From NCBI GenBank assembly GCA_024277475.1, contig JAJRVC010000234.1:1-5883 (forward strand): a stretch of 5,883 bases of DNA. The letters run 5' to 3'. The position numbers were made by a program, and so were the translations under genes. This document shows, one piece after another, positions 1 to 5,021 of the stretch. The notes beneath the pieces were generated by a model. It saw only the letters and a list, made by a program, of their open reading frames with translations, was not told the DNA's origin and made no database searches. Position 1 is the first letter of the stretch, and every line of letters begins with the position of its first letter. This stretch comes from Deltaproteobacteria bacterium (GTDB lineage: Bacteria; Desulfobacterota; Desulfobacteria; Desulfobacterales; JAFDCJ01).

Positions 1-48
1 CAGGAAACATCTGCGTCTGTGGGCGGTTTCCATAACGATGTGCCATAG
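1..48 (+). CDS. Possible 3' end of an unidentified gene entering from the left
   Basis: Reading from base 1, the frame gives QETSASVGGFHNDVP and then a TAG stop at 46-48. The codons look ordinary, but 15 residues are too few to assign a family or prove coding. Frame 2 is also open, from the left edge to a TGA at 197-199, but its product is rich in Cys, Arg and Ser and looks non-coding. The left-hand neighbour would settle this. Confidence 0.2.
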   Translation, partial: QETSASVGGFHNDVP

Positions 49-211
49 GAAAAGTTCCTTCTTAAACTGCAGGGGATTAGGAGTAACGCTTTGTTTTCAG
101 GTAAAAATCATAACGAAGCATATGAGCAAGTCTATTTTAATCCAATCATGGCTTTGCATCAACCTATTGCGACACAGTCTGTCTGGTCGTTCGCGATGAC
201 GTGCGGCGTGG
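49..211. other. Intergenic stretch, no gene recognised
   Basis: I see no convincing coding frame, tRNA or rRNA piece here. There is a small inverted repeat, AGGAA (48-52) and TTCCT (56-60), and a possible longer-range pairing of GGAAAC (3-8) with GTTTCC (26-31). The right part, from about 171, is more GC-rich and leads into the structured repeat copy starting near 212. It may be a further, more diverged part of that repeat. Confidence 0.4.
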
Positions 212-315
212 CAAGGCCGATGCCTTGAGGAAATGCTGGAAAGCTAAATGTAAAAGGCTTAATGGTATTTGCAATGCTTGACGGGCACTGACTAATTGCC
301 CCCCTCGCTAGAGGG
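212..315 (+). repeat. Structured intergenic repeat, copy A
   Basis: First of three diverged copies. In order: a hairpin CAAGGC (212-217) CGAT GCCTTG (222-227); the conserved AGGAAATGC (228-236); a second possible stem with TGTAAA (249-254) against TTTGCA (268-273), supported outside by AAGC (241-244) and GCTT (276-279); the core CGGGCACTGAC (282-292); and a terminal hairpin CCCTC (302-306) GCTA GAGGG (311-315). The last hairpin base touches the stop codon of the opposite-strand leucine-rich-repeat gene (TAA, 318-316). Homology was judged by eye against copies B and C. No transposase or clear target duplication is visible. Confidence 0.6.
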
Positions 316-861
316 TTATTTGACTTGGAAGCCTTCGACTTTGTCGAGTAGCAGATGTTTTATGGAGGACATTTTTTGCGCTTCTTTCAGGGCATCTTTA
401 CCTTCGTCTTTAATCCGGTTGAGGCGCAGGTCCAGTCGCACCAGATTGGTAAAAAGTGGCAGAAACTTGGCTAAAGTGATCGCGCCCTCATCGGTTATCT
501 CGTTATCGGTGATGACCAGATTCTGCAAGCTCAAAAGATTATCTGAGACCGCAATATATTTGACTCCGTCATTACCGATTTTATTGTAAAACAGGTTGAG
601 AGATGTCAGGTTGACCAGCACTTCAGACTGCGCCAGCCATTTCACACCTTTAGCACCACAGAGGTTGGTGCCAAATGCTAAAGTGGTTAAAGGTCGTAAC
701 GATTCCATCATGGAAATATCTTTTGCCCCGTATTCTTTCAGGTAAGTGGCTGTAAGATCGAGAGTTTTACCGTCTTTGCTCAAATTCATACTGACAATGG
801 ATTCGGTCTCTGAAATTGCCCGCTCCTGTCCTACTGCTGCTTTGTTGCCACTGTAATCCAT
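316..861 (-). CDS. Small leucine-rich-repeat protein (ribonuclease-inhibitor type)
   Basis: This 181-residue protein has at least three tandem leucine-rich repeats of the ribonuclease-inhibitor type: LTSLNLFYNKIGNDGVKYIA, LQNLVITDNEITDEGAITLA and LVRLDLRLNRIKDEGKDALK, plus weaker repeats before them. Such repeats form a curved solenoid used for protein binding; the partner cannot be read from the sequence. There is no signal peptide or membrane segment, so it is probably cytoplasmic. I prefer the ATG at 861, which has GGAG (876-873) and AAGGA-like sequence upstream. The frame also extends to a TTG at 885, adding eight basic residues (MGAWRKRK). A promoter at 943-972 points at the gene. It stands alone between two direct copies of the structured repeat, which suggests an accessory gene cassette, though this is inference. 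Confidence 0.75.
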   Translation of the reverse strand: MDYSGNKAAVGQERAISETESIVSMNLSKDGKTLDLTATYLKEYGAKDISMMESLRPLTTLAFGTNLCGAKGVKWLAQSEVLVNLTSLNLFYNKIGNDGVKYIAVSDNLLSLQNLVITDNEITDEGAITLAKFLPLFTNLVRLDLRLNRIKDEGKDALKEAQKMSSIKHLLLDKVEGFQVK

Positions 862-942
862 TTTCCTTTTTCTCCATGCGCCCAACCCTGCAGGCTGGTC
901 AGATTTCTAAATTTATCATTACGACGTTTTCCGGGTAAAGTT

Positions 943-972
943 ATTATACACTGCTTACCCTCAATCTCTCAA
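943..972 (-). promoter_or_regulatory. Sigma70-type promoter of the leucine-rich-repeat gene
   Basis: On the minus strand a perfect -10 box TATAAT (948-943) lies 18 bp from a -35 box TTGAGA (972-967), which matches TTGACA at five of six positions. Transcription would start near 936, leaving an untranslated leader of about 75 nt before the ATG at 861. The -35 box directly abuts the first hairpin (973-988) of repeat copy B. Confidence 0.55.
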
Positions 973-1078
973 CCCCACTCGCGTGGGGAGCAGTGTTAGC
1001 GAACTATAGTGAAAGGGGTAGCGATATTTGCCAGCTTGACGGGCACCGACCTATCCCCTCCAAGCGGTAGCTTGGGGG
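973..1078 (+). repeat. Structured intergenic repeat, copy B
   Basis: Second copy, same orientation as A. It opens with a perfect hairpin CCCCAC (973-978) TCGC GTGGGG (983-988), followed by AGC. That GGGGAGC junction also follows the first hairpin of copy C. Then comes AGCGAACTA, the shared TATTTGCCAGCTTGA-like stretch, the core CGGGCACCGAC (1040-1050), and a terminal hairpin CCC-T-CCAAGC (1056-1065) GGTA GCTTGGGGG (1070-1078). Relative to C, about 20 nt around the second hairpin appear to be missing. It lies between the promoter of the leucine-rich-repeat gene and the nuoB start. Confidence 0.6.
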
Positions 1079-1088
1079 TTGGTTTTTT
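1056..1088 (+). terminator. Possible rho-independent terminator at the end of repeat copy B
   Basis: A nine-pair GC-rich stem with one bulged T and a GGTA loop (1056-1078) is followed by TTGGTTTTTT (1079-1088). This has the form of an intrinsic terminator for plus-strand transcription, though the T-run is interrupted by GG. It would isolate nuoB from upstream reading. No plus-strand gene ends just upstream, so it may simply be part of the repeat. Confidence 0.4.
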
Positions 1089-1138
1089 GGGGAAAATACT
1101 TTAATATATGGCATCATTTATTTCCATGGAGCGGTTCA

Positions 1139-1672
1139 ATGGCTGGATTATATAGAACAGAGACCGAGATGAGTCTGGGCAATAACGTCATCGTTACGCA
1201 AATGACGCAGGCCATCAACTGGGCACGGAAATATTCCTTTTTTATCTATCCCTTCATCACCGCATGTTGCGGCATGGAGTTTATGTCCGTGGCCGGTCCC
1301 CGGTACGATCTGGATCGTATGGGCGCGGCGTTTCCCCGTTTCTCTCCCCGGCAGGCCGATCTGCTTATGGTGGTGGGAACCATCAGTCATAAACAGGCAC
1401 CGATTCTGGTTAAAGTTTTTAACCAGATGACAGAACCGAAATGGGTGGTGGCCTATGGGGTATGTACCGTCTCCGGCGGATTCTACGATAACTATTCAAC
1501 GGTAATGGGAATCGACACATTGATTCCGGTGGATGTTTATATCCCCGGTTGTCCGCCACGACCAGAAATGGTCATAGACGCACTGATGAAACTTCAGGAT
1601 AAGGTACAAGCAGAAACCCTCGAAGACCACGTCAAAGGCCCGGCACTAGTCACCCCCGCCAGCAAACTGTAG
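1139..1672 (+). CDS. nuoB: NADH-quinone oxidoreductase subunit B (complex I, cluster N2 subunit)
   Basis: NuoB sits on the cytoplasmic side of complex I and carries iron-sulfur cluster N2, which passes electrons to quinone. The 177-residue product has the four cluster cysteines: the tandem pair C43-C44 in ACCGMEF, C109 in YGVCTVSGG, and C138 in PGCPPRPE. RYDLDRMG (55-62), PRQADLLMVVGT and PVDVYIPGCPPRPE are family signatures, and the length is normal. I chose the ATG at 1139 because GGAG (1128-1131) lies seven bases upstream; the frame also extends to a TTG at 1079 inside the preceding hairpin, which is unlikely to be used. A weak promoter is possible (TTGGTT 1079-1084, TAATAT 1102-1107). The gene normally lies between nuoA and nuoC, but here it stands alone between repeat copies B and C, so it may be a dispersed subunit or a second copy. 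Confidence 0.93.
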   Translation: MAGLYRTETEMSLGNNVIVTQMTQAINWARKYSFFIYPFITACCGMEFMSVAGPRYDLDRMGAAFPRFSPRQADLLMVVGTISHKQAPILVKVFNQMTEPKWVVAYGVCTVSGGFYDNYSTVMGIDTLIPVDVYIPGCPPRPEMVIDALMKLQDKVQAETLEDHVKGPALVTPASKL

Positions 1673-1800
1673 CGTACCGCTACAGGTAATAGGGTCGGTG
1701 CCCGCAAAGCTAAAAGGCACCCACAAGCCTTTTACATTAGCTCGCTTGCATATCCTCAAAGCGTAGCTTTGCTCCCCAAAAGCGTATTTTAGCTTTCGGG
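1667..1800 (-). repeat. Structured intergenic repeat, copy C (four consecutive hairpins)
   Basis: Third copy, inverted relative to A and B. Read on the minus strand it holds four hairpins in a row: CCCGAAAGC/GCTTTTGGG (1800-1775, one G-U pair in RNA, loop TAAAATAC); CAAAGC/GCTTTG (1771-1757, loop TAC); TAAAAGGC/GCCTTTTA (1734-1711, eight perfect pairs, loop TTGTGGGT); then the core CGGGCACCGAC (1704-1694) and a terminal CTGTAGC/GCTACAG (1685-1667, loop GGTAC). The terminal hairpin contains the nuoB stop codon (TAG, 1670-1672). It fills the gap between the convergent nuoB and the cytochrome operon, so it could also serve as a transcript end structure for either, although no clean T-run follows. 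A run of nine C (1804-1812) flanks it. Confidence 0.65.
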
Positions 1801-1839
1801 AATCCCCCCCCCATAAAAATTTCTTGTTCACATGCCCAA

Positions 1840-3129
1840 TTATTCGGGAATCGCAACCGGGCTCTGACCTATTGGCCCTACGCCCAGTAGTTTTGCTGCA
1901 CCCTGGCTTTCGATTTCGGTGAAGTTTTTTGATTTCATCATGCGGGTTATTTGAACGCGTTTTTCTTCGACAAACTTTTTTAAATCCTCTTTGTCTGAAA
2001 TTTTTAATTTTACTTTGCCATCCCCTCCCACATATCGATCTTTTAAGAAATGGAAATAGAGGCCCCGTCGCCGTTGGGGGTCTTTGATTTTCATTTTATA
2101 AGTGAGGATCATCAACGATTCATGCTTGCGATCAATACGGTAACCCAGGCGGGTGTTATCGAGCTTGTCAAACTGTTGTCCGAGAATGGAGAACGCTTCT
2201 TTTCTATCCGACTCTATTATTTCCGGGAGGGGTAAAAGTTTTGCGGCGGCAATATCGAGTAGCAAAGAAAGTGCTCTTGTTTGTTCTCCAAGATAAGCTG
2301 CCTCGACCGGAAATTTGCGGTTCAGCCGTTCAACCTCTTTTAAAAGCGGCTCCATTTTTTTTATTGCCCGTGAAAGTTTTATCAGGCCCTCATCATCAAA
2401 TGGCAATAAGAACCACTGCACTTCTTTGGGGATATTTATATCTTCTTTTGTGGGTCGGGCAAAAAACTGATCCAGCATTTTCGGAAATTCGGGCAGGAAA
2501 AAAGCCGTGACCGTGTCTGCAAAATAAGGAAAATTTAACATTAAAAACTTTGGGTCGGACCGAATGTTCAGTCCATAAGCTTCCAACTCATTGGCGGCAC
2601 CCAGAAACGGTTGTGTCAAGTGAAGCGATTCGTGCAGATGTGTCGCATTGCCATAGACGCGGCTGTCTATCAGGATGGCTGCGGGAGAAAACCGGATAGA
2701 GTCGAAAGTCGTGTGTGCAAACTGCCAGGGTTGCAGTAATTCGCCGGACCAGGACTGAATAATGAATTGCTTCAAGGGTGCGGGAGCAAGGTCTGGGAAA
2801 ATAGCATGCAAATGTTTCAGGGTGTGCCGCATGCGGTTGATAGAAAAGTTTAGCAGGTCATCCGCTTGATGACATTCACGGCAACCATAGGCTTTGAATC
2901 CGGGAATGGAGAAGACAGTCGGCTCAGTTTCAGGAAGCAGTTGAACTTTTTTCGTCGGCCCAACTTTAGAATCAAAACCTGCAACGACTTTTTTGGGAGT
3001 GTGGATTTTTATCAACCGGTCCAATTCACCCAACCCGATTTTTTCTGCCGCGAAAACAGAAGGGACACAGCAATAAATCAGAAAAAAAATTCCGACCTTG
3101 AAAACACGGTAGTAAATCAACGAGGGCAT
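1840..3129 (-). CDS. Exported protein with one c-type heme site and an HExxH metallopeptidase-like motif
   Basis: I do not recognise this 429-residue protein as a named family. It starts with a signal peptide (hydrophobic about 11-26, likely cleavage after VFA at 27), so it acts in the periplasm. CRECH at 83-87 is a covalent heme c site. HESLH at 166-170 fits the zinc-peptidase motif HExxH, and NELEAYG (180-186) follows at a spacing suited to a third glutamate ligand (E181 or E183), as in several HExxH..ExEAY families. The C-terminal half is helical and lysine-rich with no membrane segment. Its ATG directly follows the TAA of the upstream NxrC-like cytochrome gene, with no gap and no strong ribosome site, which suggests translational coupling and a shared task such as heme-protein maturation, turnover or electron transfer. 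Catalytic activity is unproven; the histidines could instead bind heme or metal. Confidence 0.75.
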   Translation of the reverse strand: MPSLIYYRVFKVGIFFLIYCCVPSVFAAEKIGLGELDRLIKIHTPKKVVAGFDSKVGPTKKVQLLPETEPTVFSIPGFKAYGCRECHQADDLLNFSINRMRHTLKHLHAIFPDLAPAPLKQFIIQSWSGELLQPWQFAHTTFDSIRFSPAAILIDSRVYGNATHLHESLHLTQPFLGAANELEAYGLNIRSDPKFLMLNFPYFADTVTAFFLPEFPKMLDQFFARPTKEDINIPKEVQWFLLPFDDEGLIKLSRAIKKMEPLLKEVERLNRKFPVEAAYLGEQTRALSLLLDIAAAKLLPLPEIIESDRKEAFSILGQQFDKLDNTRLGYRIDRKHESLMILTYKMKIKDPQRRRGLYFHFLKDRYVGGDGKVKLKISDKEDLKKFVEEKRVQITRMMKSKNFTEIESQGAAKLLGVGPIGQSPVAIPE

Positions 3130-4821
3130 TTATTCGGGTTTTATAATATTAAAACGTTGCCATACGCTGATGACCTTGCGACCGTTTCGGTCTTCTTTGA
3201 CCCCATCCCAGACAGCAAAGGCCATCAGGGCGGGATCGATACGCTTGGCAAAATCCACATCCCATTTTCCGGTTTTAGGCATGTCACGGAGGAAGACCAC
3301 CGTCCACATGCCGTCTTTCCATTCTCCTGCGCCATCGATATTCTGGTTTTCGGGGGGCTGTGGTGTAATGGTGCCAAATCCCTCGGCGTTCAATTCTTCA
3401 ACAGGGTTATTGCCTGTTGCGTTCAATTTTGAAACCGGGTTTGACATGATGCCGCCGTAGATCAGGGCATCCATATCGACCCCGCCACCGGCATATTCGA
3501 GATCGTCTTCTGCTTCAAGTGCCTCTTCGAGTCCGGCTTTCCAATGCCAGATATTTACCGGCTTGTTACGGTTTCCCATTCCAAAAAACGGTTCGTTGTG
3601 ACCGTGAGTGTGCAGTGTCACGGCACCCAATGCGAACTGCACCGCAACGCCATCACGGAATGTGTCGGAATGCAACTCAGAAAAAGCGTCATGAGTGGGG
3701 TCGTTCCATTTGATACGAATAGCAAGTTGTTCTCCATTGTTGACCGATGCAACATTGACAAATTCAACGGCATCACGACGAGCGGAGAGTGGACGCAATA
3801 CCAGGCTGGTTGTTTTCACTCCGTCCCAGACCGGGCTGAACGGGTCGGTGCTCAGTTCAAAATCAACAGGAAAGGAATAAATATCGGTTTCAAACTCGGC
3901 CTTTTTAAATTCTTTAATAAAGTTTGAGCGGATGTAATGCACCAGTGCCCAGCGGTCCTCTTCCGGGATATCGATATAAGACCGCATCGGCGTTCCATCG
4001 AGGCCGGCGGAGAGAGTTCGGAAAATGTCATCCGGTTTATGGCCGCCCTTCAGTGCTTGTGGATTGGTAATGTCGTGGACAAATACGGCATGTTTCCAGG
4101 CATCCATCAGTGACTCGGCCAGTTCGCCATCGCCTTTCAGGGAATCTCCATGACAGCGGTTGCATTTTAATTCCTGATAAAGGTTTTTACCTTTTGCAAT
4201 TAATTCAGGCGAAGAAACGGGATGGGTTTGGGGTACGATTTTTTCGCCCTGTTTTTCTTTTTTAAATCGTGCAGAAAAGTTTTTTATGTGATTGATCAAT
4301 GCCCAGGTATCTTCCGGGGTCAACGCATCTTTCCATGCGGGCATGGAAGTTCCAGGTATGCCCTCGACAATGGTTCGATACAAATCTTCATCGCGCGGCA
4401 GAGTTCCGGTGGGCGTGGTGCGAAACTTGAAAATTCCTGCACGGAAGTCCCGTGGCCAGGGGTAAAGATATTCGGTGGCCTTGCCGCCGCCATTACCGTC
4501 CTCGCCGTGGCAGAACACACACATATGTAAAAATATATTGCGACCCCGTGCTAAAAGGGCTTTGCCACTCAGGCCTTTGGGTTTCGACATCCCCATGTCA
4601 TCATGAGCCCCTTTGGTTCGGAAAATACTGCCATCACTTTCGCCATGACCCATGTGTCCATGGTCCATGGCATCGGGTTGCAGATATTCTCCCCCTGGAA
4701 CTGCTGGCGCACCGGAATGATCACCATGATCTTTATCTTCCGAAAATGCAGTGGGGATGACCCCGCAAAACCCCATCAACAAAGCGAATATCAAAAGGTA
4801 AGGTTTTTTGTTCGGTATCAT
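3130..4821 (-). CDS. Exported diheme cytochrome c fused to an ethylbenzene-dehydrogenase-type heme domain (NxrC-like gamma subunit)
   Basis: This 563-residue protein begins with a signal peptide (hydrophobic 8-20, likely cleaved near AFS at 27), then a His-rich stretch (32-59, DHGDHSG and DHGHMGHG) that may bind metal. Two class I cytochrome c domains follow: CVFCH 101-105 with a likely Met ligand at M160 (TSMPAW), and CNRCH 220-224 with M279 (TPMRSY). Residues about 325-560 look like the EB_dh domain of DMSO-reductase-family gamma subunits (EbdC, ClrC, SerC and NxrC types), which bind heme b through Met and Lys; M415 (GMGNRNK) and K428 (IWHWKAG) are candidates. It would pass electrons between a periplasmic oxidoreductase and a soluble cytochrome. 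No catalytic alpha or beta subunit or chaperone gene is adjacent, so the partner is unknown. The ATG at 4821 has AGGAG (4833-4829) seven bases upstream. It leads a two-gene operon. Confidence 0.85.
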   Translation of the reverse strand: MIPNKKPYLLIFALLMGFCGVIPTAFSEDKDHGDHSGAPAVPGGEYLQPDAMDHGHMGHGESDGSIFRTKGAHDDMGMSKPKGLSGKALLARGRNIFLHMCVFCHGEDGNGGGKATEYLYPWPRDFRAGIFKFRTTPTGTLPRDEDLYRTIVEGIPGTSMPAWKDALTPEDTWALINHIKNFSARFKKEKQGEKIVPQTHPVSSPELIAKGKNLYQELKCNRCHGDSLKGDGELAESLMDAWKHAVFVHDITNPQALKGGHKPDDIFRTLSAGLDGTPMRSYIDIPEEDRWALVHYIRSNFIKEFKKAEFETDIYSFPVDFELSTDPFSPVWDGVKTTSLVLRPLSARRDAVEFVNVASVNNGEQLAIRIKWNDPTHDAFSELHSDTFRDGVAVQFALGAVTLHTHGHNEPFFGMGNRNKPVNIWHWKAGLEEALEAEDDLEYAGGGVDMDALIYGGIMSNPVSKLNATGNNPVEELNAEGFGTITPQPPENQNIDGAGEWKDGMWTVVFLRDMPKTGKWDVDFAKRIDPALMAFAVWDGVKEDRNGRKVISVWQRFNIIKPE

Positions 4822-4865
4822 TTATTTACTCCTGCGATGGCTCATAAACAGAGCCTTGCATAAGT

Positions 4866-4894
4866 TTTATGAGGATTGGCAATATGAAATCCAA
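4866..4894 (-). promoter_or_regulatory. Weak candidate promoter for the cytochrome operon
   Basis: On the minus strand TTGGAT (4894-4889) and CATAAA (4871-4866) are 17 bp apart, upstream of the operon start at 4821. Each box matches consensus only partly, and the region is AT-rich, so this is a guess. Confidence 0.25.
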
Positions 4895-4904
4895 CCCTCC
4901 CCTA

Positions 4905-4928
4905 CCCCCTCCTTATGAAGGAAGGGGG
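4905..4928. repeat. C/G-rich hairpin, REP-like
   Basis: CCCCCTCCTT (4905-4914) pairs with AAGGAAGGGGG (4918-4928) around an ATG loop, with one bulged A. It is preceded by CCCTCCCCTA. Short palindromes of this kind are common as dispersed intergenic repeats in many bacterial genomes. It lies between two divergent promoters, so it does not end either transcript. Its function is unknown and only one copy is in the window. Confidence 0.45.
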
Positions 4929-4950
4929 AATGAAATATGCAGAAAGTTTT

Positions 4951-4968
4951 TATTATGCGCGCAAAGTA
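4951..4968. promoter_or_regulatory. Upstream operator copy (imperfect palindrome)
   Basis: TATTATGCGCGCAAAGTA matches the perfect downstream palindrome (4999-5016) at 16 of 18 positions, with the right half identical. It ends one base before the -35 box of the cupin promoter. Centre-to-centre distance to the other copy is 48 bp, between four and five helical turns. A dimeric repressor binding both sites is the simplest reading. Confidence 0.6.
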
Positions 4969-4969
4969 G

Positions 4970-4998
4970 TTGACAGTCCATATTTGCTGTTGCATTAT
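4970..4998 (+). promoter_or_regulatory. Strong sigma70-type promoter of the cupin-like gene
   Basis: A perfect -35 box TTGACA (4970-4975) is separated by 17 bp from CATTAT (4993-4998), a four-of-six -10 box. Transcription would begin about 5005, inside the downstream palindrome. The two operator copies flank the promoter tightly on each side, so a bound regulator would block polymerase. Confidence 0.6.
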
Positions 4999-5016
4999 TA
5001 CTTTGCGCGCAAAGTA
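4999..5016. promoter_or_regulatory. Downstream operator copy (perfect 18-bp palindrome)
   Basis: TACTTTGCGCGCAAAGTA is a perfect palindrome directly after the -10 box and covering the expected transcription start. An 18-bp inverted repeat of this form suits a winged-helix or TetR-type homodimer; the regulator family cannot be told from the site, and its gene is not in the window. Confidence 0.65.
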
Positions 5017-5021
5017 TATAG

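Noticed and set aside
2..199. Plus-strand frame 2 open from the left edge to 199
   Set aside because: The translation is rich in Cys, Ser and Arg with no domain pattern, and a partial frame this short is expected by chance.
973..990. CCCCAC-TCGC-GTGGGG hairpin resembling the core of a type I-E CRISPR repeat
   Set aside because: Only one copy, no regular spacing and no spacers; it fits as the first hairpin of the structured repeat copy B.
1079..1138. N-terminal extension of NuoB by 20 residues from a TTG
   Set aside because: The TTG sits at the end of a terminator-like hairpin, while the ATG at 1139 has a well-spaced GGAG and gives the normal family length.
1667..1800. Integron attC site as an explanation for the string of hairpins
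   Set aside because: The RYYYAAC and GTTRRRY end boxes are not present and no integrase is nearby.
1646..1831. Minus-strand 61-codon open frame between nuoB and the cytochrome operon
   Set aside because: It runs through the four hairpins of repeat copy C and over the nuoB end; no ribosome site and no protein-like pattern.
2866..3432. Plus-strand 188-codon open frame across the two cytochrome genes
   Set aside because: It is antisense to two well-supported genes with clear heme motifs, and lacks a ribosome site and recognisable domain.
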